DNA of 32,763 nucleotides from assembly GCA_027067555.1 (NCBI GenBank), contig JAMOVU010000115.1, forward strand, positions 1 to 32,763, written 5' to 3'. The stretch's first letter is position 1. Every line of letters begins with the position of its first letter. The notes beneath the pieces are model-generated. The model was not told where the DNA came from. It was given only the letters and a program-made list of their open reading frames with translations, and searched no databases. Both the position numbers and the translations under genes were made by a program. Of this stretch, positions 7,941 through 15,504 are shown in pieces. The DNA comes from Candidatus Aminicenantota bacterium. GTDB taxonomy: Bacteria; Acidobacteriota; Aminicenantia; JAMOAD01.

Positions 7941-7969
7941 TTTAAATTTTTCTTTTTTTAAGATAAAAT
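7941..7969 (+). promoter_or_regulatory. promoter of the dehydrogenase-aconitase operon (with leader)
   Basis: TTTAAA (7941-7946, poor -35), 17 bp, TAAAAT (7964-7969), then a leader of about 25 nt ending in GGAGG (7989-7993) and ATG 8001. Confidence 0.5.
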
Positions 7970-8000
7970 ATTAAACAAAATAAAAAACGGAGGTTAATAA

Positions 8001-9125
8001 ATGGCAAATTTTAAGATTGCGGTTTTACCCGGAGACGGGGTCGGAAAGGAAGTTATAGAGGCAGCAATGAAAGTATTGGATGCTGTGGGATTTAGCGCTG
8101 ATTACACATACGGAGACATCGGATGGGAATTCTGGAAAAAAGAGGGAAATCCTCTTCCTGACAGAACCATTGAACTTTTGAAAAATTCCGATGCAGCTCT
8201 ATTCGGAGCAATTACATCAAAGCCCAAAGATGAAGCCCAAAAGGAGCTTGATCCATCCTTACAGGGAAAAGGTTATGTTTACTTCAGCCCCATTGTAAGA
8301 CTCAGACAGGAATTTGATCTTTACACAAATATGAGGCCCTGCAAATCTTACAAAGGAAACCCCTTAAACCTCAAAGATGGTATTGATTTGGTAGTTTTCA
8401 GAGAAAATACAGAGGGAATGTATGCGGGAGTTGAATTTTATCCTCTCCCTGATGCCGTTAGAAATTCACTCCTTGACAATCATAAAAAAATGGCAAAATT
8501 CAAAGATGTCCCGGCAGATGAAATTGCAATATCCACCAGAATTATGACAAAAAAAGGCTGTGAAAGAATCGTAAGAGCAGCTTTTGAATATGCAAAGAAA
8601 AATGGTAGAAAATCCGTAACAGTAGTGGAAAAACCCAATGTTTTAAGGGAAACAGGTGGTCTTATGATCAGAATTGCAAGGGAAATCGCAAAAGAGTATC
8701 CTGAAATAGAATACGGAGAAGCAAACATAGATGCAATGGCTATGTGGCTCGTTAAGAACCCCGAAAAGTACGATGTTTTGGTTGCAGAAAACCTTTTCGG
8801 AGATATAATTTCAGACCTTGCAGCTCAGCTTGTCGGAGGACTTGGATTTGCAGCAAGCGGAAATATGAGTAAAGATTTCGGAGTATTTGAACCCACCCAT
8901 GGTTCGGCTCCAAAATATGCAGGTCAGTATAAGGTCAATCCTACTGCTGCAATTTTAGCCTCAAAAATCATGCTTGACTTTTTGGGAGAAAAGGAAAAGG
9001 CAAAAGCAATAGAGGATGCGGTGGCAGAGGTTATAGCAGAGGAGAAGGTAAGAACCTATGATATGGGAGGAAGCAACACCACCCTTGAAATGGCTGAGGA
9101 GATAGCTAAAAAGATAAGGGGTTAA
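8001..9125 (+). CDS. isocitrate/isopropylmalate dehydrogenase family enzyme (probably isocitrate dehydrogenase)
   Basis: 374 residues; beta-decarboxylating dehydrogenase that oxidises a 2-hydroxy acid such as isocitrate, homoisocitrate or 3-isopropylmalate. Visible: LPGDGVGKE at the N-terminus, substrate loop SPIVRLR (96-102) with R112, FRENTEGMYAG with catalytic Tyr141, catalytic Lys211 in VEKPN, metal-binding D244, D268 and D272. The cofactor loop HGSAPKYAGQYKVNP carries Lys305-Tyr306, the pair used for NADP in E. coli isocitrate dehydrogenase; Tyr353 is also kept but the following Arg position is Gly357. The substrate loop lacks the S-x-N of E. coli isocitrate dehydrogenase and resembles NAD-isocitrate and homoisocitrate enzymes. 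Pairing with an aconitase-type gene 2 nt downstream favours isocitrate, feeding 2-oxoglutarate and glutamate synthesis. Exact substrate unresolved. Confidence 0.85.
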   Translation: MANFKIAVLPGDGVGKEVIEAAMKVLDAVGFSADYTYGDIGWEFWKKEGNPLPDRTIELLKNSDAALFGAITSKPKDEAQKELDPSLQGKGYVYFSPIVRLRQEFDLYTNMRPCKSYKGNPLNLKDGIDLVVFRENTEGMYAGVEFYPLPDAVRNSLLDNHKKMAKFKDVPADEIAISTRIMTKKGCERIVRAAFEYAKKNGRKSVTVVEKPNVLRETGGLMIRIAREIAKEYPEIEYGEANIDAMAMWLVKNPEKYDVLVAENLFGDIISDLAAQLVGGLGFAASGNMSKDFGVFEPTHGSAPKYAGQYKVNPTAAILASKIMLDFLGEKEKAKAIEDAVAEVIAEEKVRTYDMGGSNTTLEMAEEIAKKIRG

Positions 9126-9127
9126 AA

Positions 9128-10375
9128 ATGGGGAAAACAATAATTGAAAAAATAATACAGGCTCATTCCAACGAGGAGGTTGAGCCCGGCAAAATAGTTT
9201 GGATAGAGCTTGATGTTATATCCGCAAGGGACTTCGGAGGACCGAATGTTGTCAAAAATTATGAGAGAGAGTACGGAGACTCCCCTCTTGCCAAACCGGA
9301 TAAAACATTTTTCACATTTGATCTGGTAGCACCTGCAAAAAACATCAAATATGCGATAAATCAGGAAATATGCAGAAATTTTGCAAAAAAGCATAACATT
9401 AAAGTTTATGATGTGGATAGCGGTATAGGTACCCATGTGCTTTTGGAAGAAGGTAAAGTGGGTCCCGGAGATATCGCAGTGGGAACAGACTCTCACTATA
9501 ATATTCTCGGAGCAATAGGTGCATTCGGACAGGGAATGGGAGATATTGATATTGCCTATGCTTTTAAAACAGGTAAAACCTGGTTTGAAGTTCCAGAAAC
9601 AATAAAAGTAATAGTAAAAGGAAAACCCTCGGAAAGCGCATCACCAAAAGATCTAACCCTTTATATATTAAAAAAATTGGGGACAAAGGAAGCATTGGGG
9701 AAAGCAATAGAATTTTACGGAGAAGCTGTTGAAGAGCTTTCCTTATATGGTAGAATTACTCTTTGCTCAATGGTAACAGAGATGGCAGGAATAGTTGCTT
9801 TCATACCCTTTAACGATAAAATAAGAGAGGAGCTAAGAAAATTTAATCCTGATATAAAAGACCAACCTATTCCCGACCCTGATGCAAAGTATTCAAAGGT
9901 AATAGAGATAGATGTGGAAGGCATAGGTCCCCAAGTTGCCGCCCCCCCTCACCCTCATAATGTTTTTGATGTAAAAGATTTAAAAGATGTAAAAATAGAA
10001 TCTGCCTTTGTCGGCTCATGTACGAACGGAAGATATGAGGATATTGAAGTTGTCGCAAAGATGTTAAAAGGTAAGAAGATTCCGGAAGGTGTAAGATTCA
10101 GTGTTGTTCCTGCTACAAGAAGAATTTACGGAGAGCTTTTGAAAAATGGGCTTTTAGAAATACTATTTGATGCTGGTGTAATAGTGGCAAATGCATCCTG
10201 CGGAGGTTGTGCTGAAGGGCATATTGGACTTACAGGAGAGGGAGAAATTCAGATAACAACGGGAAACAGAAACTTTCCCGGTAAACAGGGAAAAGGAGAG
10301 ACCTATTTAGCATCTCCTGCAACTGTTACAGCATCCGCACTTTTGGGAAGAATAGCAAGCGCAGACGAACTTTAA
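9128..10375 (+). CDS. aconitase / 3-isopropylmalate dehydratase large-subunit family protein
   Basis: 415 residues of the LeuC-type catalytic subunit family. The three [4Fe-4S] cysteines are present: C298 in GSCTNGRYED, and C358 and C361 in ASCGGC. Other family blocks: TDSHYN (120-125), GAFGQGMGD, KTGKTWFEVPE, ASPATVTASALLGRI. The Asp-His of the usual FDH block reads FDLVAP (His to Leu), and the GICHQ block reads GIGTHV, features of one LeuC subgroup of unclear substrate. No small (swivel, LeuD-like) subunit is encoded beside it; it must be elsewhere. Two nt after the dehydrogenase gene, with AAGGGG as ribosome binding site, so the pair would carry out successive steps (citrate or homologue isomerisation, then oxidative decarboxylation). 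Confidence 0.84.
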   Translation: MGKTIIEKIIQAHSNEEVEPGKIVWIELDVISARDFGGPNVVKNYEREYGDSPLAKPDKTFFTFDLVAPAKNIKYAINQEICRNFAKKHNIKVYDVDSGIGTHVLLEEGKVGPGDIAVGTDSHYNILGAIGAFGQGMGDIDIAYAFKTGKTWFEVPETIKVIVKGKPSESASPKDLTLYILKKLGTKEALGKAIEFYGEAVEELSLYGRITLCSMVTEMAGIVAFIPFNDKIREELRKFNPDIKDQPIPDPDAKYSKVIEIDVEGIGPQVAAPPHPHNVFDVKDLKDVKIESAFVGSCTNGRYEDIEVVAKMLKGKKIPEGVRFSVVPATRRIYGELLKNGLLEILFDAGVIVANASCGGCAEGHIGLTGEGEIQITTGNRNFPGKQGKGETYLASPATVTASALLGRIASADEL

Positions 10376-10558
10376 ATAGAGCACAAAAGATATAATAATT
10401 AAGGCGGAAAGAGAAAAATAAGAGCCTAAAGTTTAAATTATTGATTTTGTATGTATTTTACTCTAAAGCGAAATCTTAGCTTTTGACTTATTTATCCATT
10501 TTTTTTACTTTTTTTATTCATTTGTTGCCTAAAAATTTTCAAAAATTATTTATTCCGC

Positions 10559-10599
10559 GTATTATTAAGCTTGACTTTAATAAAACTCGTGCTATAATT
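10559..10599 (+). repeat. direct repeat, left copy, overlapping the promoter of the second AAA_14 gene
   Basis: 41 nt matching 11887-11927 at 35 of 41 positions in the same orientation. It includes the -35 and -10 boxes. The two copies bracket the ATPase gene. Upstream of it, 10376-10558 is non-coding AT-rich sequence in which I see nothing else. Confidence 0.8.
10571..10598 (+). promoter_or_regulatory. promoter of the second AAA_14 ATPase gene, predicted leaderless
   Basis: TTGACT (10571-10576), 16 bp, TATAAT (10593-10598), 6 nt, ATG at 10605. No Shine-Dalgarno. Confidence 0.75.
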
Positions 10600-10604
10600 T
10601 AACT

Positions 10605-11855
10605 ATGATTAAAAGAAAGTTGTTTGAAGCACTAAAATCACATTTGAAACAAAAAGAGATAACCCTTTTGGTAGGCCCGCGTCAGGCGGGGAAAACCACA
10701 TTGTTGTTAATGTTAAAAGAATATCTTGAAAAAAGAGGAGAAAAGACCGTTTTTTTCAACCTTGATATTGAAGATGACAGAAGGTACTTTCACTCACAAA
10801 CAGAGTTTCTGAATAAAGTGAAACTTGAAATAGGAGAAAACGGAGGTTTTGTTTTTATTGATGAAATTCAACAGAAAGAAAATGCAGGTATTTTTCTGAA
10901 AGGTATATATGATATGAATACCAATTACAAATTTATTGTCTCAGGTTCGGGAAGCGTTGAACTGAAAGAAAAAATTCACGAATCTCTTACCGGAAGAAAG
11001 AGATTATTTGAGCTAACTACTCTGACTTTTGAAGAGTTTGTCAATTTTAAGACAAACTATGCTTACGAAGATAAACTAAAAGATTTTTTTACAATAGACA
11101 AGGATAAAGTTGATATTTTGTTAAAAGAATATCTGAACTTCGGGGGGTACCCAAGAGTTGTACTTGAATCAAGACTTGAGGAAAAACGACTGCTTGTTAA
11201 TGAAATATACAAGAGTTACATAGAAAAGGATATTTCCTACCTTTTGAAAGTAAAGAAAACCGATACCTTTTCAAATTTGGTAAGGCTTTTAGCCTCACAA
11301 ACCGGTAAGATCACAAATTATAATGAACTATCCTCAAATTTGGGAATTGCTCATGTTACTTTAAGAGCGTATCTTCATTACTTGGAAAAAACCTTTATTA
11401 TTCGCAGAATTTCCCCCTTCTTTAAAAATATAAAAAAGGAAATAAGAAGAGCTCCGGTATTTTACTTTTACGATTTAGGATTGAGAAATTTTTCAGTCAC
11501 GGAATTTGGAAATCTTTATGAAAGGGAAACAGCGGGTTTTGTTTTTCAAAATTTTGTTTGTAATATCTTAATAGAAAAAATTGAAAATACGGGTGCAAGA
11601 CTTTTTTTCTGGAGGACAAAGGATAAAGCGGAAGTGGATTTCGTGATAGACAGAGGAGTAAATCAGATTCCGATAGAGGTTAAATTTCAGAAATTAAAAT
11701 TCCCTAAAGTACCGATATCTCTTAGAAATTTTATAAAAAGGTATCAACCGGAAAAAGCCTATATCGTAAATCTTGAATTAACAGAAACTTTTAAAATCGA
11801 GAGAACGGAAGTTTCTTTTATCCCTTATACTATGCTTTTGTTTGAAAAATTCTGA
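10605..11855 (+). CDS. AAA_14 / DUF4143 family ATPase (copy 2)
   Basis: 416 residues, same architecture as the copy at 3177: Walker A GPRQAGKT (24-31), Walker B FVFIDEIQ (82-89), IVSGSGS (111-117), ESLTGR (126-131), FGGYPRVV in the middle, a helix-turn-helix-like LSSNLGIAHVTLRAYL, and a C-terminal DUF4143 segment with KAEVDFVIDRG and PIEVKF, the nuclease-fold-like acidic/lysine residues. The two copies are diverged along their whole length, so this is not a recent duplication. It is a solitary gene with its own promoter, bracketed by 41-nt direct repeats, and faces a decayed third relative. Function unknown for the family; an ATP-dependent DNA- or protein-remodelling role is only inference. 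Confidence 0.9.
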   Translation: MIKRKLFEALKSHLKQKEITLLVGPRQAGKTTLLLMLKEYLEKRGEKTVFFNLDIEDDRRYFHSQTEFLNKVKLEIGENGGFVFIDEIQQKENAGIFLKGIYDMNTNYKFIVSGSGSVELKEKIHESLTGRKRLFELTTLTFEEFVNFKTNYAYEDKLKDFFTIDKDKVDILLKEYLNFGGYPRVVLESRLEEKRLLVNEIYKSYIEKDISYLLKVKKTDTFSNLVRLLASQTGKITNYNELSSNLGIAHVTLRAYLHYLEKTFIIRRISPFFKNIKKEIRRAPVFYFYDLGLRNFSVTEFGNLYERETAGFVFQNFVCNILIEKIENTGARLFFWRTKDKAEVDFVIDRGVNQIPIEVKFQKLKFPKVPISLRNFIKRYQPEKAYIVNLELTETFKIERTEVSFIPYTMLLFEKF

Positions 11856-11886
11856 AACGCCGACAAATAATCTAAACTTTAACAGA

Positions 11887-11927
11887 GTATTATTAAACTT
11901 GATTTAAATAAAACTCATGCTATTTTT
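11887..11927 (+). repeat. direct repeat, right copy (decayed promoter copy)
   Basis: Second copy of the 10559-10599 repeat, 35/41 identical, starting 32 nt after the stop of the second AAA_14 gene. The -10 region has decayed (TATAAT has become TATTTT) and no ATG follows at the expected distance, so no gene is driven from it. Confidence 0.8.
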
Positions 11928-11962
11928 AAAGTAATTTTTCCATTTATTATTAGAGATAATTT

Positions 11963-12140
11963 TTAGTTGGAAAAAAGGTCAAAATTAATAAGGATTTTTC
12001 TTTCGGTTGTTAGTTTATCGTAAATTATCATAGATTTTTCCCGTTTGCCTTGCTCCCAAAAGAATTATGATTTTATCTTTCTTCAGAGTATCATTAATTT
12101 TAGTTAAAACACCTCTTCTTTTTAATGTGTTATTTATCAT
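11963..12140 (-). pseudogene. frameshifted, truncated AAA_14 ATPase remnant (copy 3)
   Basis: From ATG 12140 the minus strand reads MINNTLKRRG..., then KKDKIIILLGARQTGK, an AAA_14 N-terminus with Walker A, and then stops at 12015. Within the run of five A at 12035-12039 a one-base shift restores the family: GK is then followed by SMIIYDKL..., ERKILINFDL, matching the EKTVFFNLDI strand of the 10605 protein, until a stop at 11963-11965. All later domains are gone. The promoter upstream still looks intact. The homology call rests on the GARQTGK motif in the right place plus the matching second strand; the rest of 11856-12356 contains no other gene I can see. Confidence 0.8.
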
Positions 12141-12145
12141 AACAT

Positions 12146-12174
12146 TTTATACATTAAACTGTATAATTTGTTAA
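12146..12174 (-). promoter_or_regulatory. promoter of the AAA_14 remnant, leaderless layout
   Basis: Minus strand TTAACA (12169-12174), 17 bp, TATAAA (12146-12151), 5 nt, ATG 12140: same geometry as the two intact ATPase genes. Confidence 0.6.
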
Positions 12175-12356
12175 GATGTTTATATAAACTCGAAAATTCA
12201 AAAAAGAGAGCTCTAAAAGCCCACAGTAAAAAGCCATTACTCCCTTCTTTGGCAGCCTTGGGGTATAATAATTATTTGCCAAAATAATTTTTTTTGTGAA
12301 GCTTTATCGTATGAATGATTATGGCTTAATTGTTTAAGAAGAATAAAAAGTTTTGC

Positions 12357-12836
12357 TTATTTTACATTTACAATCATTAATATTCCGGAAAAGCTGAGAT
12401 AAAAGATTAGGGCACCTAAGATACAACCTGCAACAATTATTAAAAAGGCTTTTCTCTTCTTCATCCCAATTGAAAAAGCAACTATACTTCCGGAGATAGC
12501 TCCTCCGGCATAGGGCAAAGCTGCTATAAAGAATAATCCCCAATCTCCCCATTTCATCAGTTTTTCTCTGAATTTTGATTTCTTTTTTTCTTCCGAGGAT
12601 CTTAGTTTTTCCTTAAATTTTTTCAGGAACTTTATGTTATTAAAGGAAAGATCAAGCAAATACAATAAGAAAAGTGTTTGAAGTATATCGCAGATTATAA
12701 CCAAAATCGTAATTTCAACCAAATTAAATTTCAGAAGAAGTCCGTAAGGATATGAGCCTTTTTTACCGAAAAGATATTGAACTCCTATAAAGCTCAATAT
12801 CTTAAGAGCCAAAGCTATTATTTCCTTAAAACTCAT
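12357..12836 (-). CDS. small multidrug export family (COG2426) membrane protein
   Basis: A 159-residue membrane protein with four or so hydrophobic segments and a charged cytoplasmic stretch (KKFKEKLRSSEEKKK) near residues 70-90. The second half, GLFFIAALPYAGGAISGSIVAFSIGM followed by KRKAFLIIVAGC, carries the LPxxG...G block typical of the Sm_multidrug_ex family (PF06695). The family name comes from annotation; transport activity is poorly established. Its ATG overlaps the gltX stop (ATGA), so it is co-transcribed and coupled with gltX. No clear terminator follows, only an AT-only hairpin near 12270-12290. Confidence 0.8.
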   Translation of the reverse strand: MSFKEIIALALKILSFIGVQYLFGKKGSYPYGLLLKFNLVEITILVIICDILQTLFLLYLLDLSFNNIKFLKKFKEKLRSSEEKKKSKFREKLMKWGDWGLFFIAALPYAGGAISGSIVAFSIGMKKRKAFLIIVAGCILGALIFYLSFSGILMIVNVK

Positions 12837-14311
12837 TCAGTTATTTTTTTTTCAGCCTCCGATATTCTCTCTTTAAGCGAAAGCGGAGATTTTTTAAGCT
12901 TTACAGCATCTGCTTTTGTCATTATATCAAGAAACTTATCAAGCTCAACACCGGAACCTCTACCTGTGAAAATAATTCGCATCGGATGAAAAAGCATTTT
13001 CCCTTTAAGTCCCTGCTTTTTTGCCTCATTTATAAAAGAGTAAATATCATTAATGGAAATATTATCAATTTCTTTAAAAAAATCCTTCATAAGGGAAAGC
13101 ATCTTCTCACCACCTTCCCTTTTAAGCTCATCAAAAGCATCTTCGGAATAATCATACTTGAAAAATATCTCAATTTCCATAGGAACATCCTTTAAAGTGA
13201 CTATATTTGTTTTAACAGAATCCACAGCTAAAATAAGCCAATTCAATGTTTTTTCATCAAGCTCATCAAGAGAGTCAAAATAGCCTTCGGAGACCAAAAA
13301 CTCTTCGGCTCTTTTTATAATCTCCTTTGTATCAAGAGTTGCTATATGCTTTCTGTTTACCCAATTAAGTTTATTGTAATCAAAGACAGCTCCCGATTTT
13401 GAAACCTTTGTTATATCAAAAAGCTCAATTAACTCCTCTTTTGACAAAATTTCTCTGTCCTCAGGGGGAGCCCATCCAAGCATAGCAAGATAATTTAAAA
13501 GAGCTTCGGGCAAATAGCCCATACCCTTAAATTGATTCAAAGAGGTCGCACCATGCCTTTTCGAAAGTGGCGAGCCATCCGGTCCCAAAACCATTGAAAG
13601 ATGCCCGAATTTCGGAGGAGTCCATCCCATTGCCTCATAAATCTTTATCTGTTTGGGAGTATTGGAAATATGATCCTCGCCTCTTATTACAAAATCAACT
13701 TCCATATAATGATCATCAACTACAACAGCAAAATTATAAGCCGGAAGACCGTTTGATCTTAAAATGACAAAATCACCGAAAAGGGAAAGGTCAAAGGATA
13801 TTCTTCCTCTTATAATATCATCATAATAAAAATCCTTATCTTCCGGCATTTTAAATCTTATGACAGCCTTCTCTCCGCTCTCAACTCGCCTTTTTGCTTC
13901 TTCGGGAGGAATATTCCTGCATTTTCCTGAATATTTAGGTGGAAGTCCTTTTGAAAGAGCCTCTTTTCTTTCCCTTTCAAGCTCTTCCGGAGTGCAAAAG
14001 CAATAATAGGCTTTTCCCTCTTCCAAAAGTTTATGAGCAACTTTTGTATATAGCTCCAACCTTTCCGATTGTCTGTAAGGTCCGTAATCTCCGCCAGTAT
14101 CAGGACCTTCATCCCACTCAATCCCGAGCCACTTAAAATCTTCAATCAATCCTCTCTCATACTCTTTTGTGGATCTTTCCACATCAGTATCCTCTATCCT
14201 TAAAATGAGCTTACCACCATTTTTTTTAGCATGTAGAAAGTTAAAAAGAGCTGTTCTTGCATTTCCCACATGAACATAGCCCGTGGGACTCGGAGCGAAT
14301 CTTAACCGCAT
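12833..14311 (-). CDS. gltX: glutamyl-tRNA synthetase
   Basis: 492 residues, normal length for the class I enzyme that attaches glutamate to tRNA(Glu) (and tRNA(Gln) in many bacteria). The nucleotide-binding motif is RFAPSPTGYVHVGNARTALF, with HVGN (14-17) as the HIGH motif, and the KMSKS-type loop reads LSKRHGATS near residue 250. RIEDTD, the VDDHYMEVDFVIRGEDH block and the C-terminal anticodon-binding helical domain are present. A cysteine cluster region (YCFCTPEE) occurs at the usual zinc-site position. Strong AAGGAGG lies upstream of ATG 14311, with a promoter at 14340-14368. Whether it is discriminating cannot be told; no gatCAB is seen in the window. Confidence 0.97.
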   Translation of the reverse strand: MRLRFAPSPTGYVHVGNARTALFNFLHAKKNGGKLILRIEDTDVERSTKEYERGLIEDFKWLGIEWDEGPDTGGDYGPYRQSERLELYTKVAHKLLEEGKAYYCFCTPEELERERKEALSKGLPPKYSGKCRNIPPEEAKRRVESGEKAVIRFKMPEDKDFYYDDIIRGRISFDLSLFGDFVILRSNGLPAYNFAVVVDDHYMEVDFVIRGEDHISNTPKQIKIYEAMGWTPPKFGHLSMVLGPDGSPLSKRHGATSLNQFKGMGYLPEALLNYLAMLGWAPPEDREILSKEELIELFDITKVSKSGAVFDYNKLNWVNRKHIATLDTKEIIKRAEEFLVSEGYFDSLDELDEKTLNWLILAVDSVKTNIVTLKDVPMEIEIFFKYDYSEDAFDELKREGGEKMLSLMKDFFKEIDNISINDIYSFINEAKKQGLKGKMLFHPMRIIFTGRGSGVELDKFLDIMTKADAVKLKKSPLSLKERISEAEKKITE

Positions 14312-14335
14312 GAAAATTTCCTCCTTAAAAAGATT

Positions 14336-14356
14336 AGTAAATATATATTATTTACT
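14336..14356. repeat. inverted repeat over the gltX -10 region
   Basis: AGTAAATA (14336-14343) and TATTTACT (14349-14356) are perfect 8-bp arms separated by 5 nt, covering the -10 hexamer of the gltX promoter. Could be an operator or simply an AT-rich coincidence. Confidence 0.45.
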
Positions 14357-14368
14357 AAAAATGTTCAA
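14340..14368 (-). promoter_or_regulatory. promoter of gltX (with leader)
   Basis: Minus strand TTGAAC (14363-14368), 17 bp, TATATT (14340-14345), then about 22-25 nt of leader containing AAGGAGG before ATG 14311. The leader is too short for a T-box. Confidence 0.72.
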
Positions 14369-14382
14369 TAGAAGAGCATTTT

Positions 14383-15504
14383 TTAATAGGAAAACACAGA
14401 CTCTCCCAATCTCTCCTTTAAGACATTAACTCCTATACCGTATCCTTCCGAAGGAATCTCAATAAAACCATCACTATCAAGTCTTACAGTAGGCTCTGCA
14501 ATATCCGATTTAAAATACCTTGAAGTTTCCGAAGTATCGCCGGGAAGTGTAAAGTAATCAAGCGTCTGAAGATGTATGTTAAAAGCTCTTCCTATGCCCG
14601 TCTCCAACATCCCTCCCGACCATACCTTTATTCCGTTTTTAAAGGATTCTTCGGCAATTGCTTTGGCGTTTAAAATTCCGCCCACTCTTCCCTGTTTGAT
14701 ATTTATAATTTTACAGGCATTCAGCGCAATAGCTGTTTTTACATTCGAAAGATTTTTTATTGACTCATCAAGACAGATAGGAGTTTTAAGCTCCTTTTGT
14801 AAAAGGGAATGCTCATAAATATCATAATATGACAAAGGCTGTTCAATCATCATAAGATTATATTCATCAAGTTTTTTTAGTATCTCAATATCCGAAAGTT
14901 TATAATCAGAATTTGCATCAACCATAAGTTTTATATCAGGGAAATTCTTTCTAACCTCCCTTACAATATCAACATCCCTCCCTTTTTTGATTTTAATCTT
15001 AATTCTATGATATTTTTTCTCCAAAGCTTTTTTTATGGAATCTATCAATTCAGAAGTTTCTTTTTTAAGCCCTATACTTATCCCAGACATTATCTTCTTT
15101 CTTCTTCCCCCGATTAACTCGTAAAGATGTAGTGAATTTAATTTTGCAGTCAAATCCAAAATGGCATTTTCAACCGCTGCTTTTGCCATATTATAGCCTC
15201 TTATTCTACCGACAGCATTAATAAAATCATACACAGTAAAATCTTTTAATTCCTTTAAAACAGGAATAACGTATTTTTTTAATATTTCCATTGTTGTGAA
15301 ATTTGTTTCATAACTGTAAAAAGGATCAGGAGATGTCACACTTTCCCCCCACCCGGAAATTCCTTCACTTATAATCTCCAAAATAATCGCTTCTCTTTCA
15401 GTTTGAACTGAAAAGCTTGTCTCAAAAGGTTTTACAAGTGGAAGATTCACAATATAGAGGTTAACTTTTTCGATTCTTTTAATCTTACTATTTTTTATAA
15501 TCAT
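14383..15504 (-). CDS. N-succinylamino acid racemase / o-succinylbenzoate synthase (MenC2, enolase superfamily)
   Basis: 373 residues, enolase superfamily, NSAR/OSBS subgroup. Catalytic lysines: K169-x-K171 in the IKIKIKKGRD strand and K270 in NIKQGRVGG. Metal ligands: D196 (VDANSD), E221 (IEQPL), D246 (CLDES). The diagnostic end block VWSGGMLETGIGRAFN and LPGDTSETSRYF is present. Members catalyse o-succinylbenzoate synthesis (menaquinone) and/or racemisation of N-succinylamino acids. No men genes are near; instead the neighbours are a COG3375 acyltransferase (17-nt overlap) and an M20 hydrolase, the set known for D- to L-amino acid conversion. I therefore favour the racemase role. GGAG 8 nt before the ATG. 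Last gene of a seven-gene operon. Confidence 0.88.
   Translation of the reverse strand: MIIKNSKIKRIEKVNLYIVNLPLVKPFETSFSVQTEREAIILEIISEGISGWGESVTSPDPFYSYETNFTTMEILKKYVIPVLKELKDFTVYDFINAVGRIRGYNMAKAAVENAILDLTAKLNSLHLYELIGGRRKKIMSGISIGLKKETSELIDSIKKALEKKYHRIKIKIKKGRDVDIVREVRKNFPDIKLMVDANSDYKLSDIEILKKLDEYNLMMIEQPLSYYDIYEHSLLQKELKTPICLDESIKNLSNVKTAIALNACKIINIKQGRVGGILNAKAIAEESFKNGIKVWSGGMLETGIGRAFNIHLQTLDYFTLPGDTSETSRYFKSDIAEPTVRLDSDGFIEIPSEGYGIGVNVLKERLGESVFSY

Noticed and set aside
10376-10604. Small swivel subunit (LeuD-like) after the aconitase-type gene
   Set aside because: All frames are interrupted by stops and no YGSGSSREH-type motif is found; only AT-rich spacer, the repeat and a promoter.
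10559-12140. Insertion sequence or transposon around the AAA_14 genes
   Set aside because: No transposase, no terminal inverted repeats and no target-site duplication; only direct repeats of promoter sequence.
12266-12292. Hairpin AATTATTT/AAATAATT followed by T-run as terminator
   Set aside because: The stem is entirely A/T and would be very weak; it is oriented for plus-strand transcription where no gene ends.
12844-12852. A9 run at the end of gltX as a second slippage site
   Set aside because: It lies within the last codons of the gene, outside any domain boundary, and slippage there would only change the final residues; taken as chance in AT-rich DNA.
14312-14382. T-box or attenuator before gltX
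   Set aside because: The predicted leader is only about 25 nt, too short for either.
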